Source: Micrococcales bacterium
Lineage (GTDB): Bacteria; Actinomycetota; Actinomycetes; S36-B12; UBA10799
DNA length: 64,000 nucleotides
Assembly: GCA_016703125.1 (NCBI GenBank)
Contig: JADJCR010000008.1
Coordinates: 147,586 to 211,585 of the forward strand
Direction: 5' to 3'
Below the pieces are notes generated by a model. It was given only the letters and a program-made list of their open reading frames with translations, did not search any database and was not told the DNA's origin. Position 1 is the stretch's first letter, and the number at the start of each line of letters is the position of its first letter. The position numbers and the translations under genes are program-made. Shown one piece after another: positions 56,248 through 64,000 of this stretch.

Positions 56248-57081
56248 ATGCACACGACCCGCGCGCTCAACGACGGGAACCTCCTGCCGGCCATAGGCTT
56301 CGGCACCTATCCGCTGAAGGAGAGCGAGGCGATCGAGGCGGTGGGCAGCGCACTGCAGGCGGGCTATCGACTCATCGACACTGCCGTGAACTACGGCAAC
56401 GAGGCGGAGGTCGGGGAGGCGGTGCGTCGCTCGGGGATCCCGCGCGACGAGATCCAGATCACCAGCAAACTGCCCGGAAGGGACCACGCGTACGACGACG
56501 CCATCGCGTCGGTGAAGGGGTCCCTGATCCGGCTCGGACTCGACTACATCGACCTGCACCTCATCCATTGGCCCAATCCGAGTGTGGGCAAGTACGGGCA
56601 GGCGTGGCAGGCGCTGGTCGACCTGCGCGAGCAGGGGCTGGTGCGTTCGATCGGTGTCTCCAACTTCACCGAGGAGCACCTTCGGCAGGTCATCGACGCG
56701 ACCGGGGTGACCCCGGCGGTCAACCAGATCGAGTTGCACCCGCGCTTCCCGCAGGCCCGCATGCGAGAGGTGCACGAGGAACTCGGCATTGTCACCGAGG
56801 CGTGGAGCCCGATGGGCAAGGCGCGGGCTCCGCTGGACGAGGCCGTGGTCACGGGCCCCGCGCGCCGGCTGGGGGTCACACCCGGCCAGGTCATCCTGCG
56901 CTGGCACGTGCAGATCGGCTCGTTGCCGATCCCGAAGTCGGCGGACCCGCAGCGGCAACGGGACAACCTCGACGTGTTCGGGTTCGAGCTCACCGACGAG
57001 GAGGTCGCGGCGATCTCCGGGCTGGCGGAGCCGGACGGGCGGCTGTTCGGCGGCGACCCAGCCACCCACGAGGAGATGTAG
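56248..57081 (+). CDS. aldo/keto reductase
   Basis: A 277-residue AKR of the 2,5-diketo-gluconate-reductase-like group. PAIGFGTYPLKESEAIEAVG, YRLIDTAVNYGNEAEVGEAV (catalytic Tyr in DTAVNYGNE), ITSKLPGRDHAYDD (Lys), YIDLHLIHWPNPSVGKYGQA (His) and SIGVSNFTEEHLRQV are the family motifs; LPIPKSADPQRQRDNLDVFG binds NADPH. ATG 56248. Substrate unknown. Confidence 0.88.
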   Translation: MHTTRALNDGNLLPAIGFGTYPLKESEAIEAVGSALQAGYRLIDTAVNYGNEAEVGEAVRRSGIPRDEIQITSKLPGRDHAYDDAIASVKGSLIRLGLDYIDLHLIHWPNPSVGKYGQAWQALVDLREQGLVRSIGVSNFTEEHLRQVIDATGVTPAVNQIELHPRFPQARMREVHEELGIVTEAWSPMGKARAPLDEAVVTGPARRLGVTPGQVILRWHVQIGSLPIPKSADPQRQRDNLDVFGFELTDEEVAAISGLAEPDGRLFGGDPATHEEM

Positions 57082-57335
57082 TCAGCAGCTGCTGCGCATC
57101 GCCTTGGTGCCCCGGGACGACCGCGATCATCGTGCGGTTCGTGCGTGCACGGGGGGGGGCACCTGGGCGCATCTGCGAGGGACATCGCATCCCAAGGCGC
57201 CCCGCCGTCGGCGTCGTTGTCGAGTATCGGCCTGGCGCAGTCCCGCGGGCAGAAGTCGCCGCGCCAATGCGGGTAGTTCCATCCAATCCGATGTGCGCCG
57301 CGGGCATGTTGTCCATCCTGCCGTGGCCACCCAGA
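57082..57335. other. intergenic region upstream of fur
   Basis: 254 bases with no convincing gene; becomes AT-richer toward 57330. Together with the box at 57336 it should contain the promoter of the Fur-peroxiredoxin unit. Confidence 0.3.
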
Positions 57336-57350
57336 TTAGAGTAATTCCAA
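57336..57350. promoter_or_regulatory. Fur/PerR-box-like 7-1-7 imperfect palindrome
   Basis: TTAGAGTAATTCCAA is a 15-base 7-1-7 palindrome with five of seven pairs, 23 bases before the regulator start. AT-rich in GC-rich DNA. Position and symmetry suggest autoregulation, but it was not matched against a matrix. Confidence 0.5.
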
Positions 57351-57372
57351 AGTATGAGGTAGTCTAAGGAAC

Positions 57373-57795
57373 GTGAGGGACGTCGAGCGGGAACTGCGGG
57401 GACGGGGCCTGCGCGTGACCGCCCAGCGGGTGGCCGTGATCGAAGCCCTCGGACGGATGCGCCACATCTCGGCGGACACTGTCGCCCGCGCCGTCCGGGA
57501 TCGGGCCGGCGCGGTATCGACCCAGGGCATCTACAACGTGGTCAACGATCTGGTCGACGCCGGTCTGGTGCAGCGCATCGATGTTGGCAGCGGACCGGCA
57601 CTGTATGAGCTGGCCGACGACGGTCCGCACCATCACCTCATCTGCCGTGATTGCGGGCGGATCGTGGACCTGCAGTGCGACCACGGCGTCGACTCCTGCA
57701 TCGTTCCGCCGAGCCCCCACGGTTTCGCGGACATCGAGGCGGAGATCGTCTTCTGGGGCACGTGCGAGCAGTGCGCTCGGACACACGCGCAGTAA
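57373..57795 (+). CDS. Fur family transcriptional regulator
   Basis: A 140-residue Fur/PerR-type repressor. Winged helix: RGLRVTAQRVAVIEALGRMR, HISADTVARAVRDRAGAVST and GIYNVVNDLVDAGLVQRI. Metal-binding part: DDGPHHHLICRDCGRIVDL and a C-terminal CEQC, giving the two CxxC pairs of the structural zinc site. GTG 57373 follows AAGGAAC. The peroxiredoxin gene follows after 22 bases, so peroxide-responsive control (PerR-like) is likely. Confidence 0.88.
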   Translation: MRDVERELRGRGLRVTAQRVAVIEALGRMRHISADTVARAVRDRAGAVSTQGIYNVVNDLVDAGLVQRIDVGSGPALYELADDGPHHHLICRDCGRIVDLQCDHGVDSCIVPPSPHGFADIEAEIVFWGTCEQCARTHAQ

Positions 57796-57817
57796 CACAC
57801 AAGGGAAGGAAGAACGC

Positions 57818-58540
57818 ATGACAACCGAAACAGGGACCGAGGCCACGGCACTGAGCATGCCGAGGATCGGCGACCCGGCGCCACAGTTCACCGCAGTGAC
57901 GACGCAGGGGGACATCAACTTCCCGGCCGACTACGAGGGGCACTGGGTGATCCTGTTCAGCCACCCCGCGGACTTCACCCCGGTCTGCACGTCGGAGTTC
58001 ATGACCTTCGCAACCATGGAGCAGGAGTTCGAGGAACTGAACACCAAGCTCGTCGGCCTGTCTGTCGACGGCCTCTACAGCCACATCGCCTGGCTGCGGA
58101 CGATCAAGGAGAAGATCACCTTCCGCGACATGAAGGACGTCGAGGTGAACTTCCCGCTGATCGAGGACATCAGCATGACCGTGGCCCGCAAGTACGGGAT
58201 GATCATGCCCGGCGAGGACAGCACGAAAGCAGTGCGCGCGGTGTTCGTCATCGACCCCAAGGGGATCATCCGGACGATCATCTACTACCCACTGAGCCTC
58301 GGGCGCAACTTCGACGAGCTCAAGCGCGTGATCGTCGCGCTGCAGGCCGCCGATGCGCTCTCGGTGGCGACGCCGGCTGACTGGCGCCCGGGCGAGCCGG
58401 TGATCGTTCCGCCCGCCGGTTCCTGCGGCACGGCCAAGGACCGCGTCGAGGGCAAGGAAGAGGGCGTGCACTGCGAGGACTGGTTCTTCTGCACGAAGGA
58501 CTACACCGAGGAGCAGGTGTACGCCGCCATCGGTAAGTGA
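57818..58540 (+). CDS. peroxiredoxin, Prx6/1-Cys-like with C-terminal CxDWxxC
   Basis: A 240-residue thiol peroxidase. RIGDPAPQFTAVTTQGDINF, then LFSHPADFTPVCTSEFMTFA with the peroxidatic Cys at residue 57, and DPKGIIRTIIYYPLSLGRNF. The C-terminal arm has HCEDWFFCTKD, like the extra cysteines of archaeal-type Prx, which could resolve the sulfenic acid. ATG 57818 follows GGGAAGGAAG. It is the second gene after fur and is closed by the terminator at 58552. Confidence 0.9.
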   Translation: MTTETGTEATALSMPRIGDPAPQFTAVTTQGDINFPADYEGHWVILFSHPADFTPVCTSEFMTFATMEQEFEELNTKLVGLSVDGLYSHIAWLRTIKEKITFRDMKDVEVNFPLIEDISMTVARKYGMIMPGEDSTKAVRAVFVIDPKGIIRTIIYYPLSLGRNFDELKRVIVALQAADALSVATPADWRPGEPVIVPPAGSCGTAKDRVEGKEEGVHCEDWFFCTKDYTEEQVYAAIGK

Positions 58541-58551
58541 TCACGAGCGAG

Positions 58552-58581
58552 GGAGGGTGTCCGCTGCGGGCACCCTCCTTT
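58552..58581 (+). terminator. rho-independent terminator
   Basis: GGAGGGTG and CACCCTCC form a perfect 8-base GC-rich stem with an 11-base loop, followed by TTT. Lies 12 bases after the peroxiredoxin stop. Confidence 0.8.
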
Positions 58582-58608
58582 CGCGCGCCGGACGTTAAAC
58601 TCGTGGCC

Positions 58609-58950
58609 GTGAGAATCGCGCTGGCCGTGGACCCTTCGGGAGCGGTGGGTGCCTCCTGGGGCAAGGCCCGGACGGTGGCTGTTGCCACTGTGCGTGACGG
58701 CAGCATCGTGGCGTGGGATGAGTACGACGTGGCGTGGGACGAGGCGCACGACCAGGGCACCCACGGGTCCCACCACGCGCGGGTCGTGACCTTCCTGCGG
58801 GAGCACGAGGTGGACACCGTGCTCGCGGCGCACGTCGGGGAACCCATGGTCCGCATGCTGAACACCATGGGTCTGCGGTTGGAGTTGGGAGTCACGGGTG
58901 ATGCCCGGGCCGCGGTGGAGGCGCAAGCCGCGGAGCCCCCGCCTTTGTGA
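58609..58950 (+). CDS. NifB/NifX (dinitrogenase iron-molybdenum cofactor) domain protein
   Basis: 113 residues. RIALAVDPSGAVGASWGKAR, TVAVATVRDGSIVAWDEYDV, GSHHARVVTFLREHEVDTVL and HVGEPMVRMLNTMGLRLELG match the Nitro_FeMo-Co family, stand-alone members of which bind metal cofactors outside nitrogen fixation; no nif genes are here. Preceded by a TTAAACT -10-like box; GTG 58609 or GTG 58603 may start. Repeat copy D begins inside its final codons. Confidence 0.7.
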   Translation: MRIALAVDPSGAVGASWGKARTVAVATVRDGSIVAWDEYDVAWDEAHDQGTHGSHHARVVTFLREHEVDTVLAAHVGEPMVRMLNTMGLRLELGVTGDARAAVEAQAAEPPPL

Positions 58951-59060
58951 CGATGGTGGCCGGGGTCGGGGCTGGTTTGTGACGGTGGCGCTGGTTGCCG
59001 TGCGGCTCAGCGCGCACCGTCGTCGCAAACGGGGTTGTGAGTGCCGCACCTTCGTCACAA
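58945..59060. repeat. MITE-like repeat, copy D
   Basis: A 116-base diverged member of the family. Its ends are TTGTGACGATGGTGG and GCACCTTCGTCACAA; the latter is the exact reverse complement of the left end of copy A. It overlaps the stop codon of the NifX-like gene and abuts the truncated membrane-protein gene, so its insertion may have trimmed both. Confidence 0.6.
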
Positions 59061-59419
59061 TCGCCCCCGGCCCTCCCGTTTGGCGCCGCACGCGGACAAC
59101 CTGGCCAGCCACACGTGGGCATCGACCAACGCGGTGCGGGCGGGCTCGGCGGCCAGCCGGGCGGCGCTGGTGCGGGAGTCCGATGCGGATTCCGGGGACT
59201 CCGTTTGCACGTCGGCCCACTGCGCGGACTGGAATGATGCCCACGCGGTGAGCAGTGGGGCGAAGCCCATGAGCACCGCGGTCCAGGAGTCGAGCAGGCG
59301 TTCCCGGCGCTCCCACGGGTCGACCTCATCGGGTTCGGGAAGGTCCTGTCCCCGGGTGTGTCGGGGGCGTCGTCTGAGCGTTACAGCAGGACGTCGTCAT
59401 CGCCGTGAGCGTCGGACAT
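59055..59419 (-). pseudogene. truncated membrane-protein gene next to repeat copy D
   Basis: ATG 59419 opens SDAHGDDDVLL; after one frame change the reading continues GQDLPEPDEVDPWERRERLL, AVLMGFAPLLTAWASFQSAQ, SARTS-like SDSRTSAARLAAEPARTALV and DAHVWLARL, then stops at the repeat. One hydrophobic segment is present. The pattern (TAW-S-Q-AQW followed by an A/S-rich helix) is the usual N-terminus of a larger actinobacterial membrane protein, so the rest has been lost. Confidence 0.5.
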
Positions 59420-59479
59420 AGGGTCGGTTGTCACGAGTGTGGGCGGTTCGCGCCCCCGCAGCGGGCATGTGGGACGACA

Positions 59480-60370
59480 ATGGCGCCCATGACCCGCTCC
59501 TCCTTCACCTCCGCGGCCGACGGTGCGACCATCGAGACGCACGCGTGGACCGACGTCGCCGACCCGATCGGTGCGGTCCAGATCGCCCACGGCCTGGCCG
59601 AGCACGCCGCCCGCTACCAGCGACTGGCCCTCGCGCTCAACGCCGCCGGGTACCGCGTCTACGCCATGGACCATCGGGGGCACGGCCACACGGGCCGGGC
59701 TGCCCTGGGCGACTTCGGGGCGGCGGGCTTCGACGGTCTCATCGCCGATGTCGCCCAGTACGCCGACGCGATCGGCGAGGAGAATCCCGAGCTGCCGGTC
59801 TTCCTGATCGCCCACTCCATGGGTTCTTTCGCGGCCCAGTCTGTGATCGTCGAACGCCCCGACCTCTACACCGGGGTGGTGCTCTCGGGGTCGACGGCCC
59901 TCGACGTCCTCGCCGCGAACCTCGCGCAGTCCGAAGGACCAGCGGGGCTGGAGGCCTTCAACGCCGGATTCGAGAACCGCACCGGCTACGAGTGGCTCAG
60001 CCGTGACGAGGCCGAGGTGGATAAGTACGTCGCCGACCCGTGGTGCGGATTCGACACCCCACCAGAGACCATCCCCATGCTCTTCGGCCAGGCCGCCCGG
60101 CTGGCCGAACCCGACGTCCTCTCGAGGGTGAGCAAGGACCTGCCCCTGCTCATCGCGTCGGGGAGCGACGATCCGCTGTCCGGCGGTGGCCAGTTGGTGG
60201 GGCTGCTCGCGCAGCGCTACCGCGATGCGGGCCTGACCGACGTCACGCTCACGGTGTACGAGGGTGCGCGGCACGAGATCTTCAACGAGACCAACCGCGA
60301 CGAGGTGACCGCCGACGTCGTGAGCTGGCTGTTGGGGCACACGGCCGTAATCGGCGCCACGGGAGTCTGA
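59480..60370 (+). CDS. alpha/beta hydrolase, monoacylglycerol-lipase-like
   Basis: A 296-residue serine hydrolase. VQIAHGLAEHAARYQRLALA holds the oxyanion-hole HG, VYAMDHRGHGHTGRAALGDF is the MGL signature, and FLIAHSMGSFAAQ the nucleophile elbow (GxSxG variant A-H-S-M-G). The acid is in LLIASGSDDPLSGGG and the His in VYEGARHEIFNETNRDEV. ATG 59480 or ATG 59489 may start. Probably acts on acylglycerols or similar esters. Confidence 0.85.
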   Translation: MAPMTRSSFTSAADGATIETHAWTDVADPIGAVQIAHGLAEHAARYQRLALALNAAGYRVYAMDHRGHGHTGRAALGDFGAAGFDGLIADVAQYADAIGEENPELPVFLIAHSMGSFAAQSVIVERPDLYTGVVLSGSTALDVLAANLAQSEGPAGLEAFNAGFENRTGYEWLSRDEAEVDKYVADPWCGFDTPPETIPMLFGQAARLAEPDVLSRVSKDLPLLIASGSDDPLSGGGQLVGLLAQRYRDAGLTDVTLTVYEGARHEIFNETNRDEVTADVVSWLLGHTAVIGATGV

Positions 60371-60803
60371 CCAGCGCACGGGAGCGCATCCCGGGCTCCA
60401 CGGGTAGGGGTTCTGGATGTGCAACTGGGGTCGGTGTGTGGAACTCCGATTACAGACAGTGACATGGGATGGCGCAGTTCAAGTCATCCTCTCTTCAGTG
60501 TAGGCCGGATCCACCGAACGGACGATAGATGTGTGACGTTCTGTTATCAAACGCCGCCCAGAGGGGTGACGCTCGGCGCCTGTGCGTCAGAATGTCACGC
60601 AGCGTAATACCTGAATCGCCGACAGCGTGGCCATGCTCGGGTGGGTTCTTGATCTTGGTGTGGCAAAGGAGGTGGGAGGACAGGCACGATGTTCGGTGCT
60701 CCCTGCGCGGTCCAATCGGGATGCCCATGGGCCCGCCGCCCACCGGCGTTGGAGATCCTTCACTGCGGTGGAAGGACCGGCATTCAGCCGGCCGCCAGCC
60801 TGC
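60371..60803. other. intergenic region, no gene recognised
   Basis: 433 bases with lower G+C than the surroundings, notably 60440-60620. Both strands carry only short frames of shadow composition. GCGTCAGAATGTCACGC at about 60585 is an imperfect inverted repeat. Nothing further can be assigned. Confidence 0.3.
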
Positions 60804-61266
60804 TCAGGCAACCGGGTCGAACACCACGACAACGGTCGGCCGGGACCGGCGAGCAGCGAGTTGGTCGAGCCCGCGGTCGATCTCGCGCCAGCGATCCCAC
60901 AGCCGTGTCCGCTCCTCGCCAGCGGCGGCACGGGCGACCATCCGATGTGGCCCGTCGCCGACGTCGACGACGCACTCGGGATGGGCCTGCAGGTTCAACC
61001 ACCAGGCAGGATCCGGGTCCGCCCAGCCGTTCATCGCCATCGACACCAGCGCCGGACCGTCGCGGTAGTACCCGATGACGACTGTTCGCGCACGTCCGGA
61101 GCGGCGCCCGGTGGTCGTGACCCGCTTCGCTCCCCAGCCCTTCTGCTTGGGCCGCCAGAGGCCGAGTCGACCGCGACTGGCGCGCACCAGCGTGCGGTGG
61201 ACGGCCCAGAAGGACCGGATGAACCACCGTGGCGGGAGGCGGGCCGGTTCGGGTTCGTGTGCTCAC
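60804..61266 (-). CDS. deazaflavin (F420)-dependent nitroreductase family protein, one frame break
   Basis: About 153 residues. A start at GTG 61266 behind AAGGAGG fits; a frame change near it (about 61240-61255) joins to RWFIRSFWAVHRTLVRASRG, then LGLWRPKQKGWGAKRVTTTG, RRSGRARTVVIGYYRDG, DPAWWLNLQAHPECVVDVGD and RLWDRWREI. This is the Ddn/FDOR-A pattern (TTGR-SG, NPAWYLNL-A-P). These proteins bind F420 in actinobacteria. Reaction unknown. Confidence 0.8.
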
Positions 61267-61397
61267 GCGGACCTCCTTGGTGCCTGAGGTGGGGCGCGTG
61301 CCCCGACCTTCGCATCTCGCAGCCTAGGGTCTTCCCATGACCGTGCGATCGTTCGAACGCGTTCCGCACGCGGCCGAGATCGCGATGGCGCTGGGCA

Positions 61398-62588
61398 ATG
61401 GCTGACACGGTCTCGAGGAGCGAGGTCATCGCCTTCCGACTGCGCGCCCACAACCTGACGCAGCGGTTGGGTGGCGAGGATCTGCTCGATGCGGCCGCCC
61501 CCTGCGGGGTGCAGGACAGTCCGCCCGGGTCCGCGGTGCTCGCGCTACACGCCAGGGTGCGAGACGTGACTGCGCAGCAAGTGGGCGCAGCGCTCGATGA
61601 CGACAGGAGCCTGTTGCGGACGTGGAGCATGCGCGGCGCGCCGTTCTGCTTCCCGACTGCGGACGCGCACGTGTTCACCACCGGCGTGCTGCCGCCGAAC
61701 GAGAAGGCGATGCGCCACTTGATCGCCGGGGTGGCACCAGCGGTGGACAGCCTCGGAATGACAGTGGGGGCGGCCGTTGATCTGACAGCCGCCGAGATCG
61801 GTGAGGTGCTGTCCGGGCGGCGGCTCGCGATCGGCGACCTGGGTGCCGAACTCGCCGGGCGGATCGCCGGGACGTTGCCGCCGGGGCAGCGCGCCGCCTG
61901 GGAGCAGGAAGGCCCGTACGCCCCGGGCCAGCCTTTGGGTGAGGCCGTCGTGCACTTCTGCCTGCGCATCCTCACGTTGCGGGGGGTCATCTGTTTCGCG
62001 CCGCGGGAAGGGAACCAGGCGCCGTTCGTCCTCGTCGAGGAGTGGCTCGGCCACCCCATCCCTGACATCGATCCGGCCATCGTGCGCGCCGAACTGCTTC
62101 GCCGGTACCTCCGCTGCTACGGGCCGTCGAACCGCGGGGACTTCGCCTCGTGGCTGGGCATCCAGGCAGGTGACATCGACCCCTGGTGGCGTCGGCTCGA
62201 GGACGAACTGACGCCGGTCGAGTACCGGGGCATGTCCTGGATCCTCACCGAGGACCTCGACGCGCTGCGGTCGGCGTCGGTGCCGGACGTGGTGCGCCTG
62301 CTCCCGCCGCACGACCCGTACACCCAGATGCGCGACCGCGACACGATCGCCGACGTGCAGCACCACCGGGACGTGTGGAAGCCGGTCGGCGTCCCTGGTG
62401 CGGTCCTGGTGAACGGCAGGATCGCGGGCACATGGCGTGCGCGCAAGAGCGGGCGGCGGCTGACCATCACCATCAGGACCTTCGGCCCGCAGCCAGCGCA
62501 CGTCGGCACCTCGCTCCTGGATGAGGCCGAGCAGATCGGGCGCTTGCGGGGGGCGTCGTCGGTGGCAACCGAGATCCGCACGTACTGA
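61398..62588 (+). CDS. winged-helix DNA-binding domain protein (HTH_42 / AlkX-YcaQ-like)
   Basis: A 396-residue HTH_42 protein. AFRLRAHNLTQRLGGEDLLD and GVQDSPPGSAVLALHARV match the family, with LLRTWSMRGAPFCFPTADAH (the RP-T-H pattern of YcaQ/AlkZ glycosylases has W-MRGT-H here as WSMRGAPF). RYLRCYGPSNRGDFASWLG and LLPPHDPYTQMRDRD follow. Members include interstrand-crosslink glycosylases, so a repair role is possible. ATG 61398 is used. A 22-codon frame (61337-61405) ends across its start and may be a leader or chance. Confidence 0.78.
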   Translation: MADTVSRSEVIAFRLRAHNLTQRLGGEDLLDAAAPCGVQDSPPGSAVLALHARVRDVTAQQVGAALDDDRSLLRTWSMRGAPFCFPTADAHVFTTGVLPPNEKAMRHLIAGVAPAVDSLGMTVGAAVDLTAAEIGEVLSGRRLAIGDLGAELAGRIAGTLPPGQRAAWEQEGPYAPGQPLGEAVVHFCLRILTLRGVICFAPREGNQAPFVLVEEWLGHPIPDIDPAIVRAELLRRYLRCYGPSNRGDFASWLGIQAGDIDPWWRRLEDELTPVEYRGMSWILTEDLDALRSASVPDVVRLLPPHDPYTQMRDRDTIADVQHHRDVWKPVGVPGAVLVNGRIAGTWRARKSGRRLTITIRTFGPQPAHVGTSLLDEAEQIGRLRGASSVATEIRTY

Positions 62589-62596
62589 CGCGGCAC

Positions 62597-63766
62597 TCAG
62601 GAGCCGAGCCACTGCCCGAGACGCTGCAGGCCCTCGCCCAGGTCGGCGCGGGAAGCGGTGTAGGACAGCCGCACGTGGTTGTCGGCGGTGTGGGTGCCGA
62701 AGTCCTTCCCGGGGGTCAGCGCGACGTGCGCCTCGCTGAGAGCGCGCTCGCAGAACTCCCAGGAGTTCAGGCCCGTGCCCGAGACGTCGAAGTACACGTA
62801 GAACGCCCCGTCGGGGACCACTGGCACCGGCAGGCCGATGCTCCCGAGGCCCTCGAGGACGAGGGCCCGGCGAGCGGCGAGTTCGACACGGCGTTCCTCG
62901 CACACCACCAGCGACTCGGGGGTGAAGCAGGCGAGGGCGGCGTGCTGGGCCGGGGCCGAGGCGCAGAGGAAGTAGTTCATCGCCAGGCGTTCGATCGCCG
63001 CGACGAGCGGTTCCGGGACGACGGCCCAGCCCAGGCGCCACCCCGTCATGCCGAAGTACTTGGAGAAGCTGTTGATGACGATCGCATCCGGGTCGGTCGA
63101 GAGGACGCTCTGTGGCCGGGTGCCGTCAGCGGCCGGGTCGCTGAGGTTCAGGTAGATCTCATCGACGATGCGCCACGCGCCGCGGGAGCGGGCCAGATCA
63201 CAGATTGCGGTCAGTTCGGCGAAGGGCACGCTGGTGCCGGTCGGGTTCGACGGGGTGGCGATCATGACTGCGCGGGTGTGCGGGTCCCACGCCTGCTCGA
63301 CCGAGCTGGCATCGAGCTGGAAGCGCGTAGCCGCCGTAGTGGGTACCGTCACCACCTCCGCACCGAAGGTCTGCACCAGTTGCCGGTTGCAGGGGTAGGA
63401 CGGGTCGGCCATGATCACCCGGTCTCCCGGGTCCATGGTCGCGGCGCAGGCCAGCAGCAGGGCCGCGGAGGCCCCGGAGGTCACGGCGATCCGCTGCGGG
63501 TCGACCTGCACGCCATGCTGGTTGCGGTAGAACCCGGCGATCGCCTCCCGCAGCGCCGGGGTGCCGAGCGCCGGGGTGTAGGGCAGGGGCCGGCCGTCCA
63601 TGACCTCGCGCATCGCCTGCCGGACGGCGGGAGGCGCCCCGAAATCCGGCTCGCCGAGGCTGAGTTTGATGACCCGGTGACCGCGGGCCTCGAGCGCTGC
63701 GGCGCGCTGGCCGAACGCCATGGCGTGGAACGGTTCGGTCGCCCGGGCGCGGTGCGAGAGTCTCAA
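62597..63766 (-). CDS. PLP-dependent aminotransferase, class I
   Basis: A 389-residue fold-type I aminotransferase. RVIKLSLGEPDFGAPPAVRQ, YTPALGTPALREAIAGFYR, AVTSGASAALLLACAATMDP, MIATPSNPTGTSVPFAEL, WRIVDEIYLNLSDP and VINSFSKYFGMTGWRLGWAV (PLP lysine in SFSKYFG) are diagnostic. I chose TTG 63766 (LRLSHRARATEP) because AGGAGG lies five bases upstream and homology begins there. Donor and acceptor unknown. Confidence 0.87.
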   Translation of the reverse strand: MRLSHRARATEPFHAMAFGQRAAALEARGHRVIKLSLGEPDFGAPPAVRQAMREVMDGRPLPYTPALGTPALREAIAGFYRNQHGVQVDPQRIAVTSGASAALLLACAATMDPGDRVIMADPSYPCNRQLVQTFGAEVVTVPTTAATRFQLDASSVEQAWDPHTRAVMIATPSNPTGTSVPFAELTAICDLARSRGAWRIVDEIYLNLSDPAADGTRPQSVLSTDPDAIVINSFSKYFGMTGWRLGWAVVPEPLVAAIERLAMNYFLCASAPAQHAALACFTPESLVVCEERRVELAARRALVLEGLGSIGLPVPVVPDGAFYVYFDVSGTGLNSWEFCERALSEAHVALTPGKDFGTHTADNHVRLSYTASRADLGEGLQRLGQWLGS

Positions 63767-63885
63767 CGGGGCCTCCTCGTGGCCGGATCGCTGCCCACCC
63801 TCAGAGGGTATGCCTCGTCCGAGTGTCCGATGCGCCGACGGCGACACGCGGGTATCGTTCCGGCCACCGGCTGAAAGGCAGCACC

Positions 63886-64000
63886 ATGAAGCGGCCCTCC
63901 CCATCCCTGGTGATCTCGTTCCTCGCCCTGTTCATTGCGCTCAGCGGCACCAGTTACGCCGTAGCCAAGCTGCCCAAGAAGAGCGTGGGCACCGCGCAGT
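63886..64000 (+). CDS. secreted protein, start of gene cut by window end
   Basis: ATG 63886 follows GAAAGG. The first residues read KRPSPSLVISFLALFIALSG then TSYAVAKLPKKSVGTAQ, the stereotyped start of an actinobacterial exported family (signal peptide then LPK-SVGT-QLK). Only 38 codons are inside the window. Confidence 0.7.
   Translation, partial: MKRPSPSLVISFLALFIALSGTSYAVAKLPKKSVGTAQ

Noticed and set aside
58609..58950. nitrogen-fixation locus
   Set aside because: Only a stand-alone NifX-like domain is present; no nifHDK or maturation genes surround it.

Overview
This 64 kb window is high-GC chromosomal DNA from an actinobacterium (Actinomycetota; order not resolved). The evidence is GTG starts, strong G/C third-position bias, an ethylmalonyl/methylmalonyl-CoA mutase set, a deazaflavin (F420)-type nitroreductase-like protein, a PAC2 protein and a PrlF/YhaV pair. 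No ribosomal operon, integrase, complete transposase or CRISPR array was seen.

Layout. 1-6.5 kb: a PBP4-type carboxypeptidase cut by the window edge, a secreted propeller-like protein, a hydrolase, a membrane protein and a RecQ helicase with a C-terminal phosphoribosyltransferase-like domain. 6.5-19.3 kb is a defence-type island. It holds toxin-antitoxin remnants, a full Wadjet operon (jetABCD, minus strand) and, diverging from it, a coupled four-gene cassette: an unknown protein with a duplicated domain plus coiled coil, a MoxR-like AAA ATPase, a VWA/DUF2201-like protein and an unknown protein. I regard this cassette as the best candidate for an undescribed system. 19.5-27.3 kb: a fused NfnAB-like transhydrogenase and a giant pyruvate/2-oxoacid:ferredoxin oxidoreductase in one operon. 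27.5-34.5 kb: PrlF/YhaV, three tRNAs (Glu, Asp, Phe), an M20 amidohydrolase, an ADP-ribosylglycohydrolase/phosphatase fusion, a PAC2 protein, an aldehyde dehydrogenase fragment and a Phd/VapC pair. 34.5-48 kb: a geranylgeranyl-reductase-like flavoprotein and two B12 mutase modules, each with its own MeaB-type GTPase (ethylmalonyl-CoA mutase + GTPase; mutA-mutB-meaB). Between them sit a secreted protein, a PLP decarboxylase, an EamA transporter and another exported protein. 48-64 kb: housekeeping and accessory genes, including a matrixin-like protease, a saccharopine-dehydrogenase-like reductase, enoyl-CoA hydratase, PPK2, a Fur-peroxiredoxin locus, a lipase-like hydrolase and an aminotransferase.

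Genes acting together. Wadjet is a plasmid-restricting SMC machine. The POR/Nfn pair couples 2-oxoacid oxidation to ferredoxin and NAD(P)H. The mutase modules serve C3/C4-C5 acyl-CoA metabolism with GTPase protection of the cobalamin enzymes. The Fur regulator and peroxiredoxin form a stress unit.

Quality note. At least fifteen otherwise well-conserved genes are split by small indels, densest between 13.6 and 19.1 kb, while very long genes such as the 1686-codon POR are intact. Most breaks I resolved by hand need only one restored base, so I read them mainly as sequencing or assembly errors. For broken genes I give the span of the reconstructed gene. Four MITE-like repeats of about 116-127 bp, a 28-base G run and two copies of an unrecognised small protein family lie in the intergenic space.
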